This document shows positions 1 through 5,595 of a DNA stretch of 5,622 nt, piece by piece. The notes below the pieces were generated by a model, which saw only the letters and a program-made list of their open reading frames with translations, was not told where the DNA came from and made no database searches. Each line of letters starts with the position of its first letter. Position 1 is the stretch's first letter. The position numbers were made by a program, and so were the translations under genes. Origin of the DNA: Eubacterium sp. (GTDB lineage Bacteria; Bacillota; Clostridia; Oscillospirales; Acutalibacteraceae); NCBI GenBank assembly GCA_029059925.1, contig JAIDVA010000149.1:1-5622 (forward strand), in the 5' to 3' direction.

Positions 1-3
1 GAT

Positions 4-28
4 TATTAGGGTGTGTAACATCCTAATA
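4..28 (-). terminator. Possible terminator hairpin after the DUF3916 gene, cut by the window edge
   Basis: Eleven bases beyond the stop codon of the last gene there is an inverted repeat with perfect 7-bp outer arms (4-10 and 22-28, TATTAGG/CCTAATA). On the minus-strand RNA a single A-C mismatch follows, then two more pairs around a 5-base loop. Position and shape suit a rho-independent terminator for the pyk-mltG operon. Only three bases remain downstream before the window ends, so the required U tract cannot be checked. The stem is moderately AT-rich and would be weak on its own. Confidence 0.35.
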
Positions 29-39
29 TAAACAATAAT

Positions 40-534
40 TTATATTTCCACATCGCCGTAAAACCACAATTCACTTTGTATTATATTATTATCTTCTGCA
101 ATTTTTTCAACATATCCGATTTCAGGAAGTGTTGTTGTAATGTTACGAATTTTACAAAATGATTTTGATTTTTCAATAGGTATCCAGAACTGTTCGGGAC
201 CTGTTCTCTGCCAAAAGGAATTATAATAATCCTCATTATAAAAAATAATAATCTGTGAATTCCAATAGCCGGCTGTATCTATGACAGCAACCACCTTACA
301 AAACTGTAAATCAACAGGCTTTTGTGAAATGAATTTTTCCGCTGCTTCAATCCACTTACGGCAGAAAGCTGTTTTAATTTTTCCGCTTGTTTGCCTGCTG
401 TCAATAAACTGACTGCTCGGAACATGAAAATGCTCATAGCTGCACTTTATATCGGCAAAAGGAGTAAAGTCATCAATATAACCAAACATCCTCTTTAACT
501 TACGCTGCTGTCCTCGCTGCTTTTTCTTATCCAT
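40..534 (-). CDS. DUF3916-like protein of unknown function
   Basis: A 164-residue protein with a very basic N-terminus (MDKKKQRGQQRKLKRM) and no signal peptide or membrane segment, so probably cytoplasmic. The order of conserved stretches matches what I remember of the DUF3916 family (B. subtilis YxiI-like proteins): the HFHVPSSQFIDS stretch near residues 36-47, a helical segment with CRKWIEAAEKFI, a VVAVID strand, the WNSQIIIFY core near 92-100, WIPI near 117-120, and a closing ELWFYGDVE. No catalytic motif is apparent and the function is unknown. It starts 24 bases after the mltG stop and is probably co-transcribed, but its ribosome-binding site is weak (AGCAGA) compared with its neighbours. 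The ATG at 489 is a poor alternative because its AGAGG abuts the codon. The family call is from memory of the pattern. Confidence 0.75.
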   Translation of the reverse strand: MDKKKQRGQQRKLKRMFGYIDDFTPFADIKCSYEHFHVPSSQFIDSRQTSGKIKTAFCRKWIEAAEKFISQKPVDLQFCKVVAVIDTAGYWNSQIIIFYNEDYYNSFWQRTGPEQFWIPIEKSKSFCKIRNITTTLPEIGYVEKIAEDNNIIQSELWFYGDVEI

Positions 535-558
535 AATTCTGCTTAATAATCTATAGTG

Positions 559-1608
559 TTAATTCGTATTTGTATGCTTAACCTCTTCCCATTTTGCTGA
601 GAAATCAGCATAGCTATCGGTGAAATAGAAATTTGCACCATTATTATATGAGAAGAAATAAAAATAATCTGTATCCGTATGATTTACAACAGCATCAATA
701 TTGGCAACACCCGGGTTACAGATAGGTCCGCTCGGGAGCGCTGCACATTTATAGGTATTATATGATGTGACAACATTATCGTCAAAACCATTGGCACGAA
801 GTGCATTGCCATAATCAATTGTTACATCAGATTGAAGCTGATGTGACGCATCAAGACGATTAAGGAAAACAGATGCAATATTCTCTGCCACACCGTCACC
901 AAGCGTCTCTTTTTCAACAACAGACGCGAGGGTAATAAGCTCATACATTGTCATATAATTATCGGCACAATATGTTCGCCAGCTGTCTGAAATTCGGTCT
1001 GCAAACGCTCTGAGCATCTGATTGACAACATCTTTTGCATCCATATTTTCTTCAAGGTCATAGGTTGCAGGGAACAAAAAGCCCTCAAGCGGATATGCAA
1101 CAGTCTCACTGTCAGGAATTTCTGCAATGAAAGAATAATCATATTGTGTTTTATCCTTGCAGGCATTGAGGAAATCCTCTCTCGTACAGATACTGTTATC
1201 CTCCATAGTGCTAGCTATATCGAAGATATTATATCCCTCTGGAATACATACAGAAATCGTTTTATGAGATACGTCAGGTTCGATGAGTGCCTTGGCTATT
1301 TCATCATAGCTCATACCGGAATTGAGATAATATTCACCACCGAGATATTTAAAATCAGGATAATTTTTATTCATCCAATAATCCCATATTGTCTCGCTAT
1401 TGATAATATCACTTGTCAGAAGCTTCTGACCTACATCATACTGTGATGAACCGTCAGCAATGTAAATCGTTTTTTCTACATCTGTATTTCTGTTGCCGCT
1501 GATATCGTTGTTAATATACGTGTAACCGAAACAGCCGACAACAGCAGCAAGAACCGCAGCAAGCAATACAATAATTACAGTATAACCTTTATTATTCTTT
1601 TTCGCCAT
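559..1608 (-). CDS. mltG: Endolytic murein transglycosylase MltG (YceG-like)
   Basis: MltG cleaves nascent peptidoglycan glycan strands at the outer face of the membrane and is thought to set their length by terminating elongation. The 349-residue product has a short basic cytoplasmic start, one transmembrane helix at about residues 9-30, then an extracytoplasmic region. YceG hallmarks appear in order: IPEGYN (122-127), LEGFLFPATYDL (174-185), ASVVEKET (228-235) with the expected catalytic glutamate E232, VFLNRL (247-252), LQSDVTIDYG (258-267) and LPSGPICNPG (291-300), followed by a YFYFFSYNNG strand. Length is normal for the family. A TTG at 1626 would lengthen the frame by six residues, but ATG 1608 is preferred because AGGA lies 8 bases upstream of it, inside that extension. 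The gene overlaps the preceding GNAT gene by 17 bases, pointing to translational coupling. No key residue appears to be missing. Confidence 0.95.
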   Translation of the reverse strand: MAKKNNKGYTVIIVLLAAVLAAVVGCFGYTYINNDISGNRNTDVEKTIYIADGSSQYDVGQKLLTSDIINSETIWDYWMNKNYPDFKYLGGEYYLNSGMSYDEIAKALIEPDVSHKTISVCIPEGYNIFDIASTMEDNSICTREDFLNACKDKTQYDYSFIAEIPDSETVAYPLEGFLFPATYDLEENMDAKDVVNQMLRAFADRISDSWRTYCADNYMTMYELITLASVVEKETLGDGVAENIASVFLNRLDASHQLQSDVTIDYGNALRANGFDDNVVTSYNTYKCAALPSGPICNPGVANIDAVVNHTDTDYFYFFSYNNGANFYFTDSYADFSAKWEEVKHTNTN

Positions 1609-2044
1609 AATTGTTTTCCTTTTCAATCATCATTGGAATATGGGGCAATCCCCTGTCTGTTATTTCATCACCAATTATCTTAAAGCCGATTTTTTCATAA
1701 AACGGCACTGCATAATTCTGCGCATCAACATACACTGCAGCTGCACCATCTTCAAATGCTTTTTCAAGAACAGCACAGACAATTACAGCACCATAGCCTT
1801 TGCCTCTATACTCCTTTAAAATAGCAATTCTGCCGATTTTAAAGTCTTTATCAAGCCTGACTACTCTGGCAGTGCCTACAGGCGTGTCCGAGTCAAAAAG
1901 CAATGCAAAGTCTGCCTGACCGTCATAAGTGTCAAATTCTGTCAGAGCATCCGCACCCTGCTCGTTTGTAAAAACAGCCGTGCGAATACTCCTTACATAT
2001 TCAAATTCATAATCACTTGATTTGATAAATTTAATATTATACAT
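1592..2044 (-). CDS. GNAT-family N-acetyltransferase, ElaA/YjcF-like
   Basis: A 150-residue single-domain acetyltransferase expected to move acetyl from acetyl-CoA to an amine; the substrate cannot be read from the sequence. The N-terminal VFTNEQG (24-30), the strand GTARVVRL (57-64), the acetyl-CoA pyrophosphate-binding loop R80-G-K-G-Y-G85 after IGRIAILKEY, and the C-terminal VDAQNYAVPFYEKIGF (106-121) with a late GLPHIPMM (132-139) are the typical order of ElaA/YjcF-type GNAT proteins. Length is normal. The ATG at 2044 is supported by AGGA five bases upstream, lying within the end of pyk; the two genes overlap by 8 bases. The other end overlaps mltG by 17 bases, so this is a middle cistron of a tightly coupled operon. 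There is no evident functional link to glycolysis or cell-wall growth beyond co-transcription. Confidence 0.9.
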   Translation of the reverse strand: MYNIKFIKSSDYEFEYVRSIRTAVFTNEQGADALTEFDTYDGQADFALLFDSDTPVGTARVVRLDKDFKIGRIAILKEYRGKGYGAVIVCAVLEKAFEDGAAAVYVDAQNYAVPFYEKIGFKIIGDEITDRGLPHIPMMIEKENNYGEKE

Positions 2045-3476
2045 TTACTTCCTGCACCTTAAGCATATTCGTTGTGCCTGAAATACCAAGCGGAATACCT
2101 GCTGTAATAACAACCTTTTCACTGTTTTTAATTATACCTGCTTTGTATGAAACCTCAACAGCATGGTCAAAGAGTTCATCGGTATTATTCTTAATTTCAC
2201 ATTTAACAGGCGTAACACCCCAGCTGAGATTAAGCTGACGCCATACCTTATCATCAATCGTTGCACCGACAATATTAATAAACGGTCTGAATTTTGAAAT
2301 CATACGCGCAGTTGTACCACTCTTTGTAACAGTAATAATTGCCGAAGCATTCAAATCATGTGCGGTTGTAACGGTTGCATGGCTTATTGCCGAGGTAATA
2401 TTTTTAGCACCGCTGTCAGGATAAAACTTGTTAAAACGCTTAACATAATCAATGTCCTGCTCGGTTGTAACAGCGATAGTGGCCATAGTCTCAACAGCCT
2501 CAACAGGATGTTTGCCAACTGCAGATTCACCTGAAAGCATAATAGCACTTGTGCCGTCATAGATTGCATTCGCAACGTCTGTAATCTCAGCTCTTGTGGG
2601 GCGCGGATTATTAATCATAGACTCAAGCATCTGTGTTGCGGTAACCACAATCTTGCCTGCCTCGTATACCTTTTTGATAATCATTTTCTGGATTGACGGA
2701 ATACGCTCAAAATGAATTTCTACACCCATGTCACCGCGTGCCACCATGATTCCGTCAGATGCAGCAATAATATCATCGATATTATCAACGCCCTGTGCAT
2801 TTTCAATTTTAGCAATTATTTTAACATTTTTCCAGCCGATAGCATCAGTATAGTTACGAAGGATTGTTACATCTGTTGCATTACGAACAAAGGATGCCGC
2901 AACAAAATCAAAATCATGATCCTTGCCGTACTGTAAATCAGCCATATCCCTTGCAGAAAGATAAGGCATGTTCAGGTCAACACCGGGCACATTAACACCC
3001 TTGTGATTCGTTAAAAGTCCACCGTCAACAACAGTACAGTTGATATCTGAGCCTGTGATACTGTCAACAGTCATTGAAACAAGACCGTCATTAATAAGTA
3101 TGGTTGTGCCCTTTGAAACGTCACCTGCAAGACCGTCATAATTGATATAACACTTTTCATTTGTGCCGAGACACTCCTTAGTTGTAAGCGTATACTTATC
3201 GCCCGACTTGATTTTTACACCCTCAGGATTTTCAAAATCACCGAGACGAATTTCAGGTCCTTTTGTGTCAAGCAGGGTTGCAATTGGCTTGCCGAGTTTT
3301 TCACGAAGTGTTACAAGCTCCTCAAGTCTTTTGGTGTGGTCATCATAATTACCGTGGCTGAAATTGAATCTTGCAACATCAAGACCTGCAAGTATCATTT
3401 TTTCAAGCACCTTTTCATCATCGGTTGCCGGACCGAGCGTGCATATGATTTTAGTTTTTCTTGTAGCTTTATCCAT
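2037..3476 (-). CDS. pyk: Pyruvate kinase
   Basis: Catalyses phosphoenolpyruvate + ADP to pyruvate + ATP, the last step of glycolysis, in the cytoplasm. The 479-residue product is complete: KTKIICTLGPA (7-17), R36, N38 and S40 in ARFNFSH, LDTKGPEIR (69-77), the active-site signature IIAKIENAQG (220-229) with catalytic K223 and metal-ligand E225, ARGDMGVE (246-253) with D249, TATQMLESM (279-287), and PTRAEITDVANAIYDG (293-308). A standard C-terminal domain follows and ends after residue 479, so the extra PEP-utiliser-like domain found in many Bacilli enzymes is absent. E75 in KGPEIR is the residue that, in family studies, goes with K+-dependent enzymes (K+-independent ones carry Lys). Where most relatives read SGET, this one has SGES (315-318). 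A longer frame opens at 3530, but ATG 3476 has GGAG six bases upstream and gives the usual N-terminus. First gene of the operon. Confidence 0.97.
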   Translation of the reverse strand: MDKATRKTKIICTLGPATDDEKVLEKMILAGLDVARFNFSHGNYDDHTKRLEELVTLREKLGKPIATLLDTKGPEIRLGDFENPEGVKIKSGDKYTLTTKECLGTNEKCYINYDGLAGDVSKGTTILINDGLVSMTVDSITGSDINCTVVDGGLLTNHKGVNVPGVDLNMPYLSARDMADLQYGKDHDFDFVAASFVRNATDVTILRNYTDAIGWKNVKIIAKIENAQGVDNIDDIIAASDGIMVARGDMGVEIHFERIPSIQKMIIKKVYEAGKIVVTATQMLESMINNPRPTRAEITDVANAIYDGTSAIMLSGESAVGKHPVEAVETMATIAVTTEQDIDYVKRFNKFYPDSGAKNITSAISHATVTTAHDLNASAIITVTKSGTTARMISKFRPFINIVGATIDDKVWRQLNLSWGVTPVKCEIKNNTDELFDHAVEVSYKAGIIKNSEKVVITAGIPLGISGTTNMLKVQEVNV

Positions 3477-3506
3477 AATAATCTCCATAGTATAAATTGA
3501 ATAAGT

Positions 3507-3550
3507 AAAAAGATATATCGGCAAATTCATCCGCAGTAAAATGCCAATAT
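3507..3550 (-). promoter_or_regulatory. Hairpin with T5 in the pyk leader, possible attenuator
   Basis: Between the proposed promoter and the pyk start, minus-strand bases 3550-3542 (ATATTGGCA) can pair with 3523-3515 (TGCCGATAT) in a 9-bp stem with one G-U pair and an 18-base loop. Three bases later come five Ts (3511-3507). The G-U pair would be a mismatch on the opposite strand, so the fold favours the pyk transcript. It could be a weak intrinsic terminator or attenuator in the leader, or just a structured 5' UTR. The large loop and the spacer before the T tract make it a poor textbook terminator. Confidence 0.35.
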
Positions 3551-3574
3551 TTGTAACCCTTATTACCCAGTATT

Positions 3575-3602
3575 ATGATACCACAAAACTTTCAAAATGC
3601 AA
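3575..3602 (-). promoter_or_regulatory. Probable promoter of the pyk-GNAT-mltG operon
   Basis: Read on the minus strand, TTGCAT (3602-3597) and TATCAT (3580-3575) are separated by 16 bases, and the -10 hexamer is preceded by TGG, giving an extended -10 (TGG-TATCAT) of the kind common in Firmicutes. Transcription would begin near 3568, leaving a leader of about 90 bases before pyk. The -35 match is only partial. A TTGAAA just inside (3595-3590) is closer to consensus but has no -10 at workable spacing. Confidence 0.45.
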
Positions 3603-3626
3603 TAATAAATATGTTAAATTATTATT
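3601..3626. repeat. AT-only palindrome upstream of the pyk promoter
   Basis: Perfect 8-bp arms made only of A and T (3601-3608 AATAATAA and 3619-3626 TTATTATT) flank a 10-base spacer. It abuts the proposed -35 element on its upstream side. There is no adjacent T tract and the stem is too weak for a terminator. A regulator-binding site or an AT-rich upstream promoter element are both possible, but nothing in the sequence identifies which. Confidence 0.35.
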
Positions 3627-3693
3627 ACGGGAAATTACGTTTAGTTCAGCAACCTAAATAGAATCAGAAAACAGAGAACTGCATATCATTTTC

Positions 3694-4119
3694 TCACTTT
3701 TGCTTCCATGCCATTGTATAGTCTGTTTCTTCTGTATCCTCATCAATTCCTTTTGACACAACAGACAAATCTTCTCTCAGGTAAAAATCCACTGCACGCT
3801 GATTTTTCTGATAAACATTCAACGAAAATGCAGGATAATTTTTCTTAATACACTCCAAAAGTTTTTTGCCGATTCCCATAGAACGGAATTTTTTATCAAC
3901 AAAAATTCCCGCAAGATAATCATCCATCATACCGGCAAATCCTTGTATTCCATTATCCTGCTCATACACATAAATATCTGCCTGTAAAAGCTGCTCCTGC
4001 ACCGACTGATATTGCGACAGCCAATAATCACTTGGCACAAAATCATGTGTTTCTATATTCACTTCCAGCCAAATTTGCATAACTCGCTCTGTGTCTTTCA
4101 TTTCAAATTTTCTTATCAT
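3694..4119 (-). CDS. GNAT-family N-acetyltransferase, YjaB-like
   Basis: A 141-residue single-domain acetyltransferase. The start IRKFEMKDTERVMQIWLEV with THDFVP (24-29), the strand GIFVDKKF (71-78), the acetyl-CoA loop R79-S-M-G-I-G84, and NVYQKNQRAVDFY (101-113) resemble the YjaB group of GNAT proteins. The usual FYEKxGF ending is replaced by FYLREDLSV. The substrate is unknown. ATG 4119 is only two bases after the exporter stop codon, and its strong ribosome-binding site (AAGGAGT, about 9 bases upstream) is built into the last codons of the exporter gene, so the two should be made together. Pairing with a drug exporter makes a protective or drug-modifying role conceivable, but the sequence does not match an aminoglycoside or other antibiotic acetyltransferase that I recognise. 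The stop is TGA at 3694-3696. Confidence 0.88.
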   Translation of the reverse strand: MIRKFEMKDTERVMQIWLEVNIETHDFVPSDYWLSQYQSVQEQLLQADIYVYEQDNGIQGFAGMMDDYLAGIFVDKKFRSMGIGKKLLECIKKNYPAFSLNVYQKNQRAVDFYLREDLSVVSKGIDEDTEETDYTMAWKQK

Positions 4120-4121
4120 AT

Positions 4122-5345
4122 TTACTTACTCCTTCCTCTATATTTAATTCGATAACAAATTAAAATTATTGCCGTTATCAGCACTATACTGACACCCGAT
4201 ATGAAAAACCAAATATTTACGCCAACCTTTTCTGCAATGGGGCTGCTTATCAATAAACCAACAGGCATCGTTACGGATGAAATTAAGGTCAGCACTGAAA
4301 ATGCCCGACCCATTTTCTCCGGGACAACAGTTTCCTGAATATATGCCGTCAAAGGAATCGAGTGGACATTTCCCGATGCACCAAGGCAAACACAGGCTAT
4401 AGCAAAGAAAAACCATCCAACATATACAGGCGGTATTATGCCGCAAATTGCCGCAGAAATTCCCATTCCAAATAATCCGATAAAAGATACTTTTATTTTT
4501 CTTTTTACTTTCAGCACACTTGAGAACAGCAAGGAGGATACCATCATTCCGACAGCAAAAGCAAGTTCCACGATGCTTCCATACATCGCAGATAAATTGA
4601 AATAATCACTGGTCATCAATGGATAAAACGAAGACAGAGGAGCATAAAAGAACATACAAAAGGCTTCACCCAATACTAAATAAAAGAGCTTTTTATCTTC
4701 TTGAAAAACCTTTAAACCCACCTTAAATTGTTGTATCATATTTTCGTATTCCGTTTGCTTTTTTTCCAGTGCAGGAACTTTTACAACAGCTAATGCCACA
4801 CTTGCAAGAACAGCCCCTATTACATCACTCATCAGAACTGCTGACATAGGAAAAGCCGCATAAAGGGATGCTCCGATAACCGGACCAAGAAAGAATGAAC
4901 CTGCATTCATTAACTGCATCCAGCCATTTGTTTTTACAAGCTGTTCTGACGGAACAAGCTGCGGAATTATGGATTGAATTGCCGGTTGCTGAAATGTACT
5001 GCCAATTCCCCTTGCACACAGTATAATAAAAACGGTCCATACAGGCAGATCAAAATTAAACAGCAAAACAGCATAAATAACAGCAACTATACCCATTGCC
5101 ATATCTGAAAAAATACAAATCAACTTGCGATTTATTCTGTCTGCAGCAATTCCCGCAACAGGACTGAATAAAGTCATCGGTAAATAAACTGCAAGTCCTG
5201 ATATTCCAAGCATTAAAGGAGATGACGTTTTCTCTGCCAGCCACCAAATTAATGCAAACTGAACACCATGACTGCCCAATAATGATATTGCCTGACCTAA
5301 TGCTACCACTAAAAATTTTGATTTCCATTTACTTGTTTCATACAT
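4122..5345 (-). CDS. MFS drug exporter, Mef/DHA3-like
   Basis: A 407-residue integral membrane protein with about 12 hydrophobic helices (roughly 10-37, 43-66, 75-97, 100-119, 143-165, 168-188, then a cytoplasmic loop to about 218, and 219-243, 256-277, 284-304, 307-327, 347-370, 375-398). The MFS signature after helix 2 is present as G65-I-A-A-D-R-I-N-R-K74. Its start (KWKSKFLVVALGQAISLL), ARGIGSTFQQPAIQSIIPQLVP (111-132), LSSFYPLMTSDYFN (237-250) and VGVNIWFFISG (374-384) align by eye with macrolide exporters of the Mef(A/E) family, which pump 14- and 15-membered macrolides using the proton gradient. It is clearly diverged from Mef(A), so the true substrate is uncertain. ATG 5345 has GAGAGGA about 8 bases upstream. 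Expression is probably controlled by the terminator-bearing leader directly ahead of it. It forms an operon with the downstream GNAT gene. Confidence 0.9.
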   Translation of the reverse strand: MYETSKWKSKFLVVALGQAISLLGSHGVQFALIWWLAEKTSSPLMLGISGLAVYLPMTLFSPVAGIAADRINRKLICIFSDMAMGIVAVIYAVLLFNFDLPVWTVFIILCARGIGSTFQQPAIQSIIPQLVPSEQLVKTNGWMQLMNAGSFFLGPVIGASLYAAFPMSAVLMSDVIGAVLASVALAVVKVPALEKKQTEYENMIQQFKVGLKVFQEDKKLFYLVLGEAFCMFFYAPLSSFYPLMTSDYFNLSAMYGSIVELAFAVGMMVSSLLFSSVLKVKRKIKVSFIGLFGMGISAAICGIIPPVYVGWFFFAIACVCLGASGNVHSIPLTAYIQETVVPEKMGRAFSVLTLISSVTMPVGLLISSPIAEKVGVNIWFFISGVSIVLITAIILICYRIKYRGRSK

Positions 5346-5445
5346 AATAATTATCCTCTCTACAGTAATATTGAAATGTTACATAAAAAAGGACAATAAA
5401 AAAGGATAACCCATTATTCTGAGTTATCCGCAACCTATTTTGCAT
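5338..5445 (-). CDS. Putative 35-codon leader peptide through the attenuator (starts MQNRLR)
   Basis: The short frame starts at ATG 5445, reads MQNRLRITQNNGLSFFIV over its first 18 codons, runs through both arms and the T tract of the terminator, and stops at TGA 5340-5338, overlapping the exporter start codon region (5345-5343). From memory this peptide resembles the ORF12 leader that precedes tet(M) in Tn916-type elements. R4-L5-R6 is also the Arg-x-Arg type of motif at which macrolide-bound ribosomes are known to stall in ErmDL- and Mef-type leaders. A ribosome paused with Leu5 in its P site (codon at 5433-5431) would cover the 5' arm of the terminator. It lacks a clear ribosome-binding site of its own and follows the MPILS frame by 10 bases, so it may depend on reinitiation. 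Whether it is translated is not shown by sequence alone. Confidence 0.45.
   Translation of the reverse strand: MQNRLRITQNNGLSFFIVLFYVTFQYYCREDNYYV
5398..5429 (-). terminator. Intrinsic terminator/attenuator in the exporter leader
   Basis: On the minus strand GGATAACTC (5429-5421) pairs with GGGTTATCC (5412-5404) in a 9-bp stem with one U-G pair and an 8-base loop (AGAATAAT). The stem is followed immediately by six Ts (5403-5398). This is a well-formed rho-independent terminator lying about 50 bases before the exporter start and in the same orientation. Since no complete gene ends just upstream of it in this window, its sensible role is conditional termination in the leader, releasing exporter expression when the hairpin is prevented from forming. 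Confidence 0.8.
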
Positions 5446-5455
5446 AAATAAAATT

Positions 5456-5473
5456 TCAGCTTAAAATGGGCAT
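5456..5473 (-). CDS. Putative five-codon leader peptide MPILS
   Basis: ATG 5473-5471 opens a frame of five codons (MPILS) ended by TGA 5458-5456. It has a good ribosome-binding site: TAAGG at 5485-5481 lies seven bases upstream of the ATG. It ends 10 bases before the start of the MQNRLR frame, close enough for a terminating ribosome to reinitiate there. The arrangement suits a regulatory upstream frame in an attenuated leader. It only works if transcription starts upstream of about 5490, and a frame this short can occur by chance. Confidence 0.35.
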   Translation of the reverse strand: MPILS

Positions 5474-5565
5474 ACCACACCCTTATATAGATAGATAAGC
5501 AATAAATAAAAAGCATTTATCTTAAGAAGTCAGCCTGAATAATTTATCCGCAAAATAAGTACAAC

Positions 5566-5595
5566 AAAAAAACTCATCATAATTTTTAGGATGAG
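5566..5595 (-). terminator. Upstream intrinsic terminator or first leader hairpin
   Basis: On the minus strand CTCATC (5595-5590) pairs with GATGAG (5578-5573) around an 11-base loop and is followed directly by seven Ts (5572-5566). It is either the terminator of a gene lying to the right of the window or a first conditional terminator in a long exporter leader whose promoter is outside the window. The six-bp stem is short, but the T tract is long. Confidence 0.55.

Noticed and set aside
1144..1446. Plus-strand open frame of 100 codons within mltG
   Set aside because: It is antisense to a clearly conserved gene, has no family features, and is explained as a shadow frame; the same applies to the other frames nested in pyk and the exporter gene.
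1609..1626. TTG start six codons upstream for mltG
   Set aside because: The AGGA serving ATG 1608 lies inside that extension, and the ATG start gives a normal short basic segment before the membrane helix.
3477..3530. Eighteen-residue N-terminal extension of pyruvate kinase from ATG 3530
   Set aside because: The extension is not typical of the family and no ribosome-binding site is evident ahead of 3530, whereas ATG 3476 has GGAG six bases upstream and gives the standard N-terminus.
3640..3658. Hairpin after the YjaB-like gene as a terminator
   Set aside because: The stem (TTTAG/CTAAA plus two pairs beyond a bulged G) is short and AT-rich, and no T tract follows it on the minus strand.
5404..5429. 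Integron attC-like site, suggested by GGATAAC/GTTATCC arms next to a resistance-like gene
   Set aside because: The arms do not fit the RYYYAAC/GTRRRRY core-site pattern, and the T6 tract makes a transcription terminator the simpler reading.
5484..5565. Promoter for the exporter leader (TTTTTA-17-TATATA at 5512-5484, or TTGTAC-17-TATTCA at 5564-5536)
   Set aside because: Both are weak matches. The first would start transcription past the ribosome-binding site of the MPILS frame, and the second has a poor -10. The true promoter may lie outside the window, so none is annotated.
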